64,000 bases of DNA from Sphingopyxis macrogoltabida (lineage in GTDB: Bacteria; Pseudomonadota; Alphaproteobacteria; Sphingomonadales; Sphingomonadaceae), in assembly GCF_001307295.1 (NCBI RefSeq), contig NZ_CP012700.1:2731001-2795000 (forward strand), in the 5' to 3' direction. The notes below the pieces were generated by a model that saw only the letters and a list, made by a program, of their open reading frames with translations, did no database searches and was not told the origin of the DNA. The translations under genes were made by a program, and so were the position numbers. Of this stretch, positions 18,493 through 27,889 are shown in pieces. Numbering within the stretch: the stretch's first letter is position 1; every line of letters begins with the position of its first letter.

Positions 18493-19358
18493 ATTTCAAT
18501 GAATTCCGGCCGGGTCTGAAGGCCCGCGTCGCCCACCTCTCGCTTGCCGCGGCCAGCGCAGCGGCGCTGCTTACCAGCGGAGTTGCGGTGGTTACCGCCA
18601 TGCCGGCTCAGGCCGCTATTGCGCGCGATGTCGCACAGGCATTGAAGCTGCGCCTGCCCAAAACGCCGATCGACGCGCTCGACTGCACGACGTTCGCGCC
18701 GTGGTGCGAGGTCGTCTCGGGCGAGAGCCTGTTCTATATCGACGAAGCCGCCCGCTATCTCTTCGTCGGGCGTCTCTACGACCTCGAAGAACGCCGCGAT
18801 GTGACGGCAGCGCGGCTGCTCGAGCTCAATCCGGACCTGCTCGCTGCCGGAGCGGCACGGGCGGCAGGCCGTGCGGAAACGCATTCTCCGGAAGCGCGAA
18901 CCGCGCCCGCCAAGACCATGGTGGACCTTTCAGGCCTGCCCAAGGATGGCGCGGTCCTCTGGGGCAACCGCAGGGGTCCACGGCTCGTTGTTTTCTCCGA
19001 TTTCCAGTGCGGCTACTGCCAGCGGCTGACGGGCGAGCTCGAAGCGGCCGCCGTGCTGGTCGAAGAACGCCCGATCTCGATCTTCGGTGCATCGAGCCGC
19101 CGCATGTCTGAAGGCGTGCTCTGCGCCAAAGACAAGGCAAAGGCGCTCCATGCTGCTTATGCCGGACGCGCGCCTTCGGCCCCGGCCAATTGCGACGTCG
19201 GCGAGGCGCTCGATACCAACGAAGCCTTCGCGCGTGCCAATGGCTTTGCCGGAACCCCGGTGATTGTGCGCGCAAGCGACGGCGCGGTCCTCCACGGCTA
19301 CCGCGATGCGGCAACGCTGCGGAAGTTCGCGAATGCCAAGCCGGGAGGCCGCAAATGA
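18489..19358 (+). CDS. DsbC-family thiol:disulfide interchange protein of the tra operon
   Basis: Periplasmic disulfide isomerase/oxidoreductase (289 aa). It has a signal peptide (about residues 1-43, ending AMPAQA), a dimerisation-like N-terminal region and a thioredoxin domain with active site FQCGYCQRL and cis-proline segment GTPVIVR. Extra cysteines occur (DCTTFAPWCE and LCAKD). Cys-rich partners TraN and TraU lie in the same operon, so the likely job is to fold them in the periplasm. F-like sphingomonad plasmids commonly carry a DsbC between traB and traV. Confidence 0.87.
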   Translation: MNFNEFRPGLKARVAHLSLAAASAAALLTSGVAVVTAMPAQAAIARDVAQALKLRLPKTPIDALDCTTFAPWCEVVSGESLFYIDEAARYLFVGRLYDLEERRDVTAARLLELNPDLLAAGAARAAGRAETHSPEARTAPAKTMVDLSGLPKDGAVLWGNRRGPRLVVFSDFQCGYCQRLTGELEAAAVLVEERPISIFGASSRRMSEGVLCAKDKAKALHAAYAGRAPSAPANCDVGEALDTNEAFARANGFAGTPVIVRASDGAVLHGYRDAATLRKFANAKPGGRK

Positions 19359-19936
19359 GCGCGCGGCTCATGAAACTCGGCACGCTGGCAAGCCTTGCTT
19401 TGACAATCGGCGGCTGCACAACGCTCGGCGGCAATGTCAAAGGCGATTTCGCCTGCCGCGCTCCGACAAGCAGCTGTGCGCCCACCTCCGCGATTGATGA
19501 GCAGGCAACGAATGCGATGCAACCGCAGGGCGCGAACGCACCTTCTTTGTCACCAGCGAATGGTCGCACTTTGCGTGTCGTCCTCGCGGCCTGGCGCGAC
19601 GCAAACGGCCGCGAGCACGAAGCGCGCGTTGTGCACGTGCCGCTTACAGAGAAGCCTGTATCGGACTGGCGCGCCCCACTTTCGACCGGCGATGTCCTGC
19701 GCGCGCTCGGCCGCGCCAGTCAGAACCCGGCCACCGCTACCGACACCGGCGACGTAGAAGGCGCCGCCACCGTTCCCTCTTCCCTCCCCCAGCAGCTTCC
19801 GGACCTCCTGGTTATCCCCTCCCAGGGCGCGCCGGAGCTGCCCGGCGCTTCGGCGCCGGACCAAGGGGCACCTGGCCGTTCCCCCTCCCCCGGCCGGGTG
19901 CCCCACCCTGTTTCGCCTGAAGGAGAGACGCGATGA
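19355..19936 (+). CDS. traV: Conjugal transfer lipoprotein TraV
   Basis: VirB7-like outer-membrane lipoprotein (193 aa from the ATG overlapping the preceding stop). The lipobox ends LTIGGC, followed by the TraV signature GGNVKGDFACRAPTSSCAP with its two cysteines. The C-terminal third is Pro/Gly-rich, low in complexity and probably disordered. It is expected to anchor the TraK/TraB core complex. It ends 4 nt inside traC. Confidence 0.85.
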   Translation: MSARLMKLGTLASLALTIGGCTTLGGNVKGDFACRAPTSSCAPTSAIDEQATNAMQPQGANAPSLSPANGRTLRVVLAAWRDANGREHEARVVHVPLTEKPVSDWRAPLSTGDVLRALGRASQNPATATDTGDVEGAATVPSSLPQQLPDLLVIPSQGAPELPGASAPDQGAPGRSPSPGRVPHPVSPEGETR

Positions 19937-22482
19937 ACCTTTCGCTTGCGTCCGCGCGCGATGCGCTGCTTTCCGGGCTATTCGGCGAAGCCAAGCGCGC
20001 CGACCATCCGCAGGCGCATTTCTCGCTCGACATGTTGTCAGACTGGCTGCCCTACCGCGTCTTCGACGAAGGATCCGGCCTCTATCGCAACGCGCATTCG
20101 AAGGGCTTCGTGCTCGAAGTCACCCCGCTGATCGGGGCGGACGAGCGCACCGGCGAGATCCTTGGCCAGTTCTTTTCCGAGAGCCTGCCGCAGGGGGCCT
20201 GCCTCCAAGTCCTGAACTTTGCGTCGCCCAGGATCGGGGCGATCGTGGCCCCGTGGTTTGGACCGCGCTACGAGCAGGGCGGCATCTACGAAGCCATCGC
20301 AAAAGCGCGTACAAACCGGCTCTACGATCTTGTGTGGCAATCGGGCTCGGCGCATGCACCGTTCCACGCGCGCCATGTACGCCTGATTGTCTCGCTAGGT
20401 GTCCCGGTTCCGGGCCATGTCACCGACGCAGAGCTAACCGAATGCAGCAACGGGCTCATGGGAATGCTCAATTCTCTAGGGCTCGCGTCGAACGCGCTCG
20501 AGCCGGCGGGCCTGCTCGAACTCGTCGATGAACTGACCTCGCCAACAACGGCGCGAGAACCGGAACGCACGCACTGGAATCGCGAGGACACGCTCGACGT
20601 TCAGGCCATCCGGCGCGACATCGAACTCGAGGTCGAGGACGACCGGCTGATCCTGCGCACCGAACGCTTCCGCGAGACGGGGCGCACCCGCGATGGCATT
20701 CCGAAGATGGGAGAATGCTATCCCGACCGCTTCGATGTGCGCCATTACGGCGTGCGATCGACCCCCGAACGCTGGGCGCCGTGGGAGTGCGCGCGGCTCA
20801 TCGGCGACATGTTCACCGACAAGCTGCGCTTCCCTTGCCCTGCCGCCACCATGCTGTGCCTGCACTATCCCGACCAGGAAACGGCATCTGCGCGCGCGGG
20901 CTACAAGTTCATGCGCACCACCAGTCTTTCCGAGACCAAGAGCGCGCGTTTCCTGCCCAGGCTCTCCGAGCAGTCGGCGGAGTGGAAACACGTCCAGGCC
21001 GAACTCCAGGCAGGCAAGAAGCTGGTCAAGCTCTTCTACGGCCTCACCACCATTTCGCCGCTCGGCGATGGCGATGCGCATGAGCGCACGGTCAAGGCGA
21101 TCTACAAGGCGGCCGGATGGGATCTTGCCGACGAGCGTTTTCTGCAATTGCAGGGTCTCGTCGCCGCCTTCCCCCTGAGCCTTGCCGACGGGCTCGTCCA
21201 CGACATGGCGCGTCTCAAGCGCTTCCGGACGATGCTTTCGACAACGGCGGCGAACATCGCACCGATGCAGGGCGAGTATCTCGGGGGCGAGATACCGCAC
21301 CTGCTGCTGCTTGGACGGCGCGGCCAGCCCTTCTTCTGGTCTCCCTTCGAGAACACAGCAGGCAACCACAACATCGCGATCTGCGGGAAGTCGGGCTCGG
21401 GCAAATCGGTGCTGCTGCAGGAGCTGTGCACTGCCTTGCGCGGTGCCGGCGCCAAGGTCGTCGTGATCGATGACGGGCGCAGCTTCGAGCACTCGGTCAA
21501 ATTGCAGGGCGGCCGCTTTGTCGAGTTCACACTCGCCTCGGGCTTCTCGTTGAACCCCTTCTCGATGGTCGACGATGCCCGCGCGCATGAAGACGAGGAC
21601 TACCGGCTCGATTGCTTTGCGATGATCAAGGCGATCGTGGGCCAGATGGCCCGGCCGAGCGCGGCACCCTCCGACACCGAACGCGGCCTCATCGACCGCG
21701 CGGTGACGCAGGTCTGGGAAGCGCTCGGCAGCGGCGGGGCGATCGACGATGTCGCGCACGCACTGCACTCAAGCGAGAACGAGGCGGGCAAGGATTTGGC
21801 GACCGCGATCGCGCCCTTCTGCCGCGGTGGCAGCTATGCCGGGTTCTTCTCCGGCAAAGCGAGTTTCGCGCTCGAGGACGATTTTACCGTGTTCGAGATG
21901 AGCGACCTTGCGAGCCGCGAGGAACTCAGAAGCGTCGTCCTTTCGGCGATCATGTTCATGACCGGCCAGGCGATGACGCGCAGCTCGCGCGCGACCAAGA
22001 AACTGCTGCTGATCGATGAGGCCTGGGCGATGCTCAAGGGCGGGTCGATGGGCGAGTTCGTCGAGACCTACGCCCGCACTGCACGCAAATATGGCGGCGC
22101 GCTTGCGACCGCCACCCAGTCCCTCAACGACTACTACAAGTCCGATGGCGCGCGCGCCGCACTCGAAAACAGCGACTGGATGCTGGTGCTCCAGCAAAAG
22201 CCCGAGACCATTGCCGATTTCCGCAAAGAAGCGCGGCTCGACATGGACGACCGGACCGAGACGCTGATCCGCAGCCTCAAGCGGTCGGGCACCGAATACA
22301 GCGAGATCTATCTGAAAGGTCCGGAGATGGAGGCCGTCGGACGGCTCGTGCTCGATCCGCTCTCGGCAACCATCTTCTCCTCCGATCCCGACACCTATGC
22401 CGAGATCCACCGCCATGTCGAAAGCGGGATGCCACTGGAGCGCGCGGTCGCGCTGGTCGCAGGTGTGGAAGGAGCTGCATAA
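19933..22482 (+). CDS. traC: Type IV secretion ATPase TraC
   Basis: VirB4-class cytoplasmic ATPase that powers pilus assembly and substrate transfer (849 aa). The N-terminal TraC_F region (about 1-430) includes SKGFVLEVTPLIGADERTGE. The nucleotide-binding domain follows, with Walker A GKSGSGKSVLLQ (about residue 485) and Walker B KKLLLIDEAWAML (about residue 690), then TATQSLNDYY, the motif typical of VirB4/TraC. The length matches the family. It starts within traV (ATGA) and its TAA overlaps the next ATG. Confidence 0.95.
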   Translation: MNLSLASARDALLSGLFGEAKRADHPQAHFSLDMLSDWLPYRVFDEGSGLYRNAHSKGFVLEVTPLIGADERTGEILGQFFSESLPQGACLQVLNFASPRIGAIVAPWFGPRYEQGGIYEAIAKARTNRLYDLVWQSGSAHAPFHARHVRLIVSLGVPVPGHVTDAELTECSNGLMGMLNSLGLASNALEPAGLLELVDELTSPTTAREPERTHWNREDTLDVQAIRRDIELEVEDDRLILRTERFRETGRTRDGIPKMGECYPDRFDVRHYGVRSTPERWAPWECARLIGDMFTDKLRFPCPAATMLCLHYPDQETASARAGYKFMRTTSLSETKSARFLPRLSEQSAEWKHVQAELQAGKKLVKLFYGLTTISPLGDGDAHERTVKAIYKAAGWDLADERFLQLQGLVAAFPLSLADGLVHDMARLKRFRTMLSTTAANIAPMQGEYLGGEIPHLLLLGRRGQPFFWSPFENTAGNHNIAICGKSGSGKSVLLQELCTALRGAGAKVVVIDDGRSFEHSVKLQGGRFVEFTLASGFSLNPFSMVDDARAHEDEDYRLDCFAMIKAIVGQMARPSAAPSDTERGLIDRAVTQVWEALGSGGAIDDVAHALHSSENEAGKDLATAIAPFCRGGSYAGFFSGKASFALEDDFTVFEMSDLASREELRSVVLSAIMFMTGQAMTRSSRATKKLLLIDEAWAMLKGGSMGEFVETYARTARKYGGALATATQSLNDYYKSDGARAALENSDWMLVLQQKPETIADFRKEARLDMDDRTETLIRSLKRSGTEYSEIYLKGPEMEAVGRLVLDPLSATIFSSDPDTYAEIHRHVESGMPLERAVALVAGVEGAA

Positions 22483-22886
22483 TGACGCTCGAAACCACCA
22501 CGCTCGTAGACCGCGTCCCGCTCCCGACACCAATGACGGCAAGGCCTGATCGTCAACCCATCGACTGGCTGGAGCTGTTTCAGGGCACCTGTCTCGTTCT
22601 GATCGAAACTACAGGCTTCGCAGTTACCACGCTTCTTCTGGTCCTCGGCCTGCCGCTGTTCGTGTTTTTGGCTGTAGCAGGCTGGGACCTGGGATTGCTT
22701 TTCGCTCAGCTCGGCAACCTCGCCGACCATTACCACACCGCCGAACCGATCGCGCGCCGCTTCTTTGCGCAGGACCTCCAGATCGCATTCCTCATTGCCG
22801 CCGGAGGCCTTGCCTTGCTGCGCATGCCCGCCTTCCTGCGCCGTCTCGATCGCCGCCTCAATGAAGGAGACCCTGCCCATGTCTGA
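22482..22886 (+). CDS. Small membrane protein between traC and trbI
   Basis: A 134-residue protein with two hydrophobic segments (about 38-62 and 98-112) and charged ends (LRRLDRRLNEGD at the C-terminus). I do not recognise a named Tra family. Its start overlaps the traC stop by 1 nt and its end overlaps trbI by 8 nt, so it is translated as part of the transfer operon. It may be an accessory assembly factor specific to this plasmid lineage. Confidence 0.65.
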   Translation: MTLETTTLVDRVPLPTPMTARPDRQPIDWLELFQGTCLVLIETTGFAVTTLLLVLGLPLFVFLAVAGWDLGLLFAQLGNLADHYHTAEPIARRFFAQDLQIAFLIAAGGLALLRMPAFLRRLDRRLNEGDPAHV

Positions 22887-23274
22887 TCAGGTCCACACTT
22901 CGCATTCGCTCGCTCTCAAACTGGTAGCCACCGCAGCCCTGGTTGCGGCGCTGCTCTGGGGCGCCTGGGTGACGCGCGAGATCGCCAGCTCTCCTGAGCA
23001 GCGCATCGTCACCGTCCGCCTTGCCGAAACGATCGGAACTTTTGTCGAAGAGGCTGCGCGCGCCGATGCCGATCCGGCGGCCGTCCAGGCCGCAAGCCTT
23101 GCCTACCTCCAGGCTGCGGAAAACGCGGTTGGCGAGATGGGGAACGATGGCCGCGTGGTGCTGATGGCCGAAGCGGTACTTGCCGGGGCCGCCGAGGACG
23201 CCACTCCCGAACTCGAACGCCGCATCGCCGAGAAGCTCGAACGCAAGCCACTCGAAGGTGGAGAGCAGCCATGA
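22879..23274 (+). CDS. trbI: TrbI-type F conjugation protein
   Basis: A 131-residue bitopic membrane protein. One helix (about residues 12-28) is followed by a periplasmic domain starting IVTVRLAETIGTFVEEAARA, the TrbI_Ftype signature. In F this protein affects pilus retraction. The start at 22879 keeps the MSDQ N-terminus and lies 8 nt within the preceding gene; the stop overlaps the S26 peptidase start. Confidence 0.78.
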   Translation: MSDQVHTSHSLALKLVATAALVAALLWGAWVTREIASSPEQRIVTVRLAETIGTFVEEAARADADPAAVQAASLAYLQAAENAVGEMGNDGRVVLMAEAVLAGAAEDATPELERRIAEKLERKPLEGGEQP

Positions 23275-23777
23275 GACTGCCGCTCCGCCTGCGTCGCCCC
23301 TTGCTCCTGTCCGGCCTCGTCCTGCTGCCTTTTGCATGGGCACCGCTCGATGCTTTCAGCAAGGACCACGCCTTCCTCATCAATGCCAGCCCGAGCCTCC
23401 CCAACTGGGCGTTCTGGCTCGATCGTGACGCGCCCATCGCGCGCGGCAGCCTGATCTTCTTCGAACCGCCGCAAAGCGAGCTCGTCGACACACATTTCGG
23501 TCAAGCACCGCAAATGTTCGGCAAGCGCGTGCTTGGCATGCCCGGCGATGTGGTGCGCCACGAGGACGATGGAGTGTTCATCAATGGCAAGAAGGTCGCG
23601 ACGCGGCTTGAGGTCACTCGCCTTGGCATTCCGCTCACGCGCGGTCCCGAAGGCGCGATACCGGACAATTGCTACTACACCGGAACGGGCCATCCGCGCG
23701 GGCTCGACAGCCGCTACGCAGAGATCGGCTTCGTCTGCCGCGGGCAAATCCTCGGCAGCGGGAGGGCGATCCTGTGA
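23271..23777 (+). CDS. TraF-type S26 signal peptidase
   Basis: Conjugation-associated signal peptidase of family S26 (168 aa). It has an N-terminal membrane segment, then the catalytic Ser in NASPSLPNW and catalytic Lys in GKRVLGMPGD, the two halves of the Ser-Lys dyad. The later YYTGTGHPRGLDSRY matches the conserved G(H)...S(F/Y)DSR box. It probably trims the TraA pilin leader. It is called TraF in RP4 nomenclature and is unrelated to the thioredoxin-like TraF further downstream. Confidence 0.87.
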   Translation: MRLPLRLRRPLLLSGLVLLPFAWAPLDAFSKDHAFLINASPSLPNWAFWLDRDAPIARGSLIFFEPPQSELVDTHFGQAPQMFGKRVLGMPGDVVRHEDDGVFINGKKVATRLEVTRLGIPLTRGPEGAIPDNCYYTGTGHPRGLDSRYAEIGFVCRGQILGSGRAIL

Positions 23778-24409
23778 TGCGTTCCCTCCTTCCGCTCGGC
23801 GCACTTCTACTCGCTGCACTCCCGGCCAGCCTGCAAGCGCGCGACTACGGCCAGCGCGGCGCGGTCTTCCCTGTCATCGAGCGCGACCTCTTGGAACAGA
23901 TCCATTCGCGCCTCACCGCAATGGAAAAGTCGGGCGAGACTGCCCGTCTCAACCAGGAATTGAAGCGACGCACCATCGCGCGGGTCAACCGGCCTGACCC
24001 AGTCGGCGGCCTGATCCGCGCGAGCGAAAATCGCAGCTGGCCGTTCGATCCGACGATCACGCTTGCCGCCGATATCCGCGGCGCCAAAGGCGAGCTGATC
24101 CATGCTGCCGGAACGCGGGTCAATCCGCTCGACAGCGTCAAGCTGCGTTCCGACCTCCTGTTCCTCGACGGCGATGATCCGGCGCAGATCCGTTGGGCGC
24201 TGAGGCAGGACGCCAATGCCAAGCTGATTCTCGTGAAAGGCGCGCCGCTCGAGCTAATGAAGGCACGCCAGCGCCGCTTCTATTTCGACCAGGGCGGCAA
24301 GCTCACACAAAAGTTTGGCATTAAGGCCGTCCCCGCGCGGGTGCGCCAAAGCGGGCGAATGCTCGAGATAAGCGAAATCGCGCTGCCGCCCCGAAAGGCC
24401 CAGCCATGA
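23777..24409 (+). CDS. traW: Conjugal transfer protein TraW
   Basis: Periplasmic pilus-assembly protein (210 aa). The signal peptide ends SLQARD. The rest has the TraW features: YGQRGAVFPVIERDLL near the start, TIARVNRPDPVGGLIRA, and a C-terminal YFDQGGKLTQKFGIKAVPARV segment. It functions with TraU and TrbC. The ATG overlaps the S26 peptidase stop (TGATG) and the stop overlaps traU (ATGA). Confidence 0.9.
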   Translation: MRSLLPLGALLLAALPASLQARDYGQRGAVFPVIERDLLEQIHSRLTAMEKSGETARLNQELKRRTIARVNRPDPVGGLIRASENRSWPFDPTITLAADIRGAKGELIHAAGTRVNPLDSVKLRSDLLFLDGDDPAQIRWALRQDANAKLILVKGAPLELMKARQRRFYFDQGGKLTQKFGIKAVPARVRQSGRMLEISEIALPPRKAQP

Positions 24410-25419
24410 GCAGCATCCGCGCCTTCCTGATCCTCGTTACAGCGGCATTGTCGCTCGCTCTTTCCTCACCGGCCTCGGCCGATGCCGGTCCGGGCAAATG
24501 CACCGGGCAGTTCGTCAATCCGATCACCGACATCTGCTGGTCGTGCCTGTTCCCGATATCTGTCGGCGGGCTCGAGATCTGGCCGAGCAATCGTCCCGAT
24601 CCGGACAATCCCGACCTGCCCGTGTGTCTGTGCGGGCTCCGGCCCGGCATCGCGATGGGGTTCTGGGAGCCGGTGCGGCTTGCCGATGTCAGCATGAAGC
24701 CGTGGTGCTTCGTGAACCTCGGCGGGATGAAGCTTGATCCCGGCTTCGACATCGGCTTTCGCTCGATCTCGGGTCCTTCGGCGGTGGGCGGAGCAAGCCA
24801 GTATTATTCGAGCTGGCACGTCCACTGGTATGCCTATCCGCTGATCTATTGGATGGAGATCGTCGCCGATTTCCTGTGCCTTGAGCCCGGCTCGATCGAC
24901 ATCCTCTACATCTCCGAGATCGATCCGCTGTGGCAGGACAGCGAGCTCACCGCGATCATCAACCCCGAAGCGGTGCTCTTCGCCAACCCGCTGGCACTGG
25001 CCGCCTGCGCTGCGGATTGCGCGGCATCGACCGCCAACCTGCCACTCGACGAGATGTTCTGGTGCGCGGGTTGCCAGGGTTCGATGTACCCCATGAACGG
25101 CAATGTTTCGGCCTCGATCGGCCACGTCCAGGCCTCGCGGCTCGTGCTCTCGCGCTTCGCCTACAAGCTTCACCGCGAACTCGTCTCGTGGGGGACGATG
25201 GGATCGAAGGGCCTGTGCGGCAAGTACCTGATGCCGGTGATGCGCAAGCAGCAATACCGATTCCAGGCCACCAACCCCAACCCCGCGACCAAGGGCCGCT
25301 TCGCCTGCCCGCCCATCGGTGCTTCCACCACCTTCCAGTCCCCCGGACAGGTCATCCCCGCCATCGGCGAAGACATGGGATACCTCGTCTGGCGCAAGAG
25401 GAATTGCTGCGCATTATGA
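24406..25419 (+). CDS. traU: Conjugal transfer protein TraU
   Basis: Periplasmic Cys-rich protein essential for DNA transfer in F (337 aa, standard length). The signal peptide ends SSPASA. TraU signatures are CTGQFVNPITDICWSCLFPI, SWHVHWYAYPLIYWMEI and WCAGCQGSMYPMNG. About a dozen cysteines suggest multiple disulfides, which the operon's DsbC would help form. ATGA overlaps join it to traW and trbC. Confidence 0.93.
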   Translation: MSSIRAFLILVTAALSLALSSPASADAGPGKCTGQFVNPITDICWSCLFPISVGGLEIWPSNRPDPDNPDLPVCLCGLRPGIAMGFWEPVRLADVSMKPWCFVNLGGMKLDPGFDIGFRSISGPSAVGGASQYYSSWHVHWYAYPLIYWMEIVADFLCLEPGSIDILYISEIDPLWQDSELTAIINPEAVLFANPLALAACAADCAASTANLPLDEMFWCAGCQGSMYPMNGNVSASIGHVQASRLVLSRFAYKLHRELVSWGTMGSKGLCGKYLMPVMRKQQYRFQATNPNPATKGRFACPPIGASTTFQSPGQVIPAIGEDMGYLVWRKRNCCAL

Positions 25420-26171
25420 GAAACGCCTTCCCCCTGCTTGTCGTTATCAGCCTGGCGACCGCCGCCGCCTTTGCCGCCGCTTCGGCGCAGGAGAGTTCGC
25501 CCGAGCTCGATCTTGCCGAGATCCGCGCACGCGCCAGTGAGCATACTGCCGATGCCGAAGCGCTCGCCACATCGGTGAGGACGAAAGCCGATGCGCTGGC
25601 AGAAGACGCGCGCGCAGCACAGCAAACGGCCCACGCGAACCGCGCTGCCTATGCAGAAACGGCAGAGACGACTCCCGACACCGGCCCGCTCGATCTCGAT
25701 GGCATGATCCGCGCCCAGGCCGATGCGGAAGTGGCGGCGATGGGCGAGACGCCCCGGTTCATTGCCTTTGCCTCGCTGGGAATGCCGGAACGTTCGCTCA
25801 AGGCGCTGGTTCGCGATGTCTCGAGAGCGGGCGGCGTCACCGTGCTGCGCGGATTTCCGCAAGGCGACAGCGTGCGCTTCAAGAATCGCATCGCTGCCAT
25901 CTGGAACGATGGCAGCGAAGCCGGTGCGCGCGGGATAGACCCGCGCCTCTTCCGCGCCTTCGATATCGAGGTCGCTCCGAGCTTCGTGATGATCGCGAGC
26001 GATTTTGCCCCCTGCGACGGGTTCGACTGCAGCGACATCCTGCCGCCGCACGACCGCATCGCAGGCAATATCAGCGTTGCCGAAGTGCTCGACACCTTCG
26101 CTTCGGGAGGCGGTCCGGGCGCGCAGCTCGCAGGCATGCATCTCCGCCGCCTCGAAGGAGAGCGGCCATGA
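25416..26171 (+). CDS. trbC: Type-F conjugation protein TrbC
   Basis: Periplasmic pilus-assembly protein (251 aa). After a signal peptide comes an Ala/Glu-rich helical region (about 25-90) and the TrbC_Ftype domain with FIAFASLGMPERSLKALVRD, VLRGFPQGD and PSFVMI. That domain has a thioredoxin-like fold without a CxxC active site. It stabilises TraW. Joined by ATGA overlaps to traU and traN. Confidence 0.87.
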   Translation: MRNAFPLLVVISLATAAAFAAASAQESSPELDLAEIRARASEHTADAEALATSVRTKADALAEDARAAQQTAHANRAAYAETAETTPDTGPLDLDGMIRAQADAEVAAMGETPRFIAFASLGMPERSLKALVRDVSRAGGVTVLRGFPQGDSVRFKNRIAAIWNDGSEAGARGIDPRLFRAFDIEVAPSFVMIASDFAPCDGFDCSDILPPHDRIAGNISVAEVLDTFASGGGPGAQLAGMHLRRLEGERP

Positions 26172-27889
26172 AGTTCACACACTCCCTTCGCTTGGCATTG
26201 CTCGCCCTTCTCGCCGTCGCCGCGCCCCTTTCCGCGCAGCAGCAGGATGCGCGGGCGGACGGAAAGGCCTTTGGCGAAAGCCTGCGCGGCGAAGCGCAGG
26301 CAGCCGCCAGATCGCAGCCCGACCCATCCACCCTCCCCAACTACGACCGCAATGCCGTGCGCGACCTCGAGACGCTCGCCGACGATCCCGACCGGATCGA
26401 GAGCAATGCGGCGTCAGCGGCCACCGGACACCAAGGCTATCGCGCCATGCGCGACAGCATCGCCAACCGTGCACGCTTCGACCCGCAGGACATTGAAAAC
26501 GTGATCGCGCGAAGTCTCGCGATCAACGAGACGCCGCTCGACTATACCAGCGGCATGGACATCTCCGGCGGCCAGGGCTCCTGCGTCCCGCTGCCGCCCG
26601 GCTCTGGCTCGGCGGGGACCTACACCGCGACCTGCAACACCGGCACGCGGATCGACCAGTCGGCGGGCCAATGCGCGGTGCCGCTCGTCGCCAACGTGAC
26701 TCAGCGCCAGCAATGGCATTACCTCTGCAACGACACCGGCATCTACCAAGGTCTTCCGTGGTGCTCGGCCTTCGATGGCGGCTCGTGCCGCATCACCGGC
26801 TATCGCCCCGGTCTCTGCCTCCAGTGGTGGGACAACGGGTTCAACCGATTCTGCTCCGAGCCGGGCGATCCCGTCGCCGAGATTTCCTGCGATGCGCCCG
26901 ATGCGCGCTTCACGCCCTATGCTGTGACCACCGACAGCACGGTCGATACCATTCCCGACGAGAGCCAGTGCACGGGCTTTGCAGACAATGGCGATTGCAC
27001 GCTCGATGCAGAGATCTGCACCGATGCCGACCCGCAGACCCGCATGATCGATGGCGTCTCGGTCACCCGGCCGTGCTGGGAATGGCAGCGCAGCTACACG
27101 TGCACGTCGCGCGAAGCGGCAACCGACTGCTCGGATATCGAGAGCCAGGGAGCCTGTCGGTTTGTCCGCGACGAATGTCTCACCGAAGAAACGCCTTGCG
27201 AGACCTGGGAGCGCATTTACGAATGCCCGCTGCCCGATACCGACAACACCACGCAATATGTGTGCGATGGCGATGTCTATTGCATCGACGGCAGCTGCGA
27301 GACGATCGAGCGCACGGCCAATGACGAGTTCAAACATGCGGTCACCGCGCTCCATGCGATGGACGAAGCGCGCGGGCAGTTCGATCCCAATACGCTGACG
27401 CTGTTCCGCGGCACCCGAAACACCTGCTCATCCAAGGTCTTCGGCGTGCTCAATTGCTGCAAGGGCAAGGGTTTCCCGCTCATTCCGGGGATCAGCCTGC
27501 TGGTCGCGCTCGGCTGCGACCGCGAGGAAGTGCTGCTCCACCAGCGCGATGCGCAGGGGCTGTGCGCCTATGTCGGGACCTATTGTTCGAAGAAGTTCCT
27601 TGGCGTCTGCCTGACCAAGAAGAAGGCTTATTGCTGCTTTGAGAGCAAGCTCTCGCGCATCCTCCAGGAACAGGGCCGCAAGCAGCTCCCCAAACCGTGG
27701 GACAAGCCCAAGGAAGAGCAGTGCGAGGGCTTCACCCTCGACGAGTTCGCGCAGCTCGATCTTTCCCGGATGGATTTCAGCGAAGTCTACGCCGAGTTCA
27801 CCGAAGCCGCGCGGCTGCCCGACGAACTCGAAACCAGCATCCTCATCCAGCAGAAGATTGACGACTACTACGCAAGGGGCGGCCAATGA
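26168..27889 (+). CDS. traN: Mating-pair stabilisation protein TraN
   Basis: Outer-membrane adhesin-like protein that stabilises contact with recipients (573 aa, near F TraN size). The signal peptide ends APLSAQQ. The body is extraordinarily Cys-rich, with segments such as CNDTGIYQGLPWCSAFDGG and CCKGKGFPLIPGISLLVALGC, and the TraN motif YCSKKFLGVCLTKKKAYCCF near the C-terminus. Folding probably needs the operon's DsbC and TraF. ATGA overlaps on both sides. Confidence 0.9.
   Translation: MKFTHSLRLALLALLAVAAPLSAQQQDARADGKAFGESLRGEAQAAARSQPDPSTLPNYDRNAVRDLETLADDPDRIESNAASAATGHQGYRAMRDSIANRARFDPQDIENVIARSLAINETPLDYTSGMDISGGQGSCVPLPPGSGSAGTYTATCNTGTRIDQSAGQCAVPLVANVTQRQQWHYLCNDTGIYQGLPWCSAFDGGSCRITGYRPGLCLQWWDNGFNRFCSEPGDPVAEISCDAPDARFTPYAVTTDSTVDTIPDESQCTGFADNGDCTLDAEICTDADPQTRMIDGVSVTRPCWEWQRSYTCTSREAATDCSDIESQGACRFVRDECLTEETPCETWERIYECPLPDTDNTTQYVCDGDVYCIDGSCETIERTANDEFKHAVTALHAMDEARGQFDPNTLTLFRGTRNTCSSKVFGVLNCCKGKGFPLIPGISLLVALGCDREEVLLHQRDAQGLCAYVGTYCSKKFLGVCLTKKKAYCCFESKLSRILQEQGRKQLPKPWDKPKEEQCEGFTLDEFAQLDLSRMDFSEVYAEFTEAARLPDELETSILIQQKIDDYYARGGQ

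Noticed and set aside
20476..21768. A 430-codon open frame antisense to traC
   Set aside because: Opposite a strongly conserved ATPase gene in high-GC DNA, where long antisense frames are expected. No motifs or ribosome site support it.
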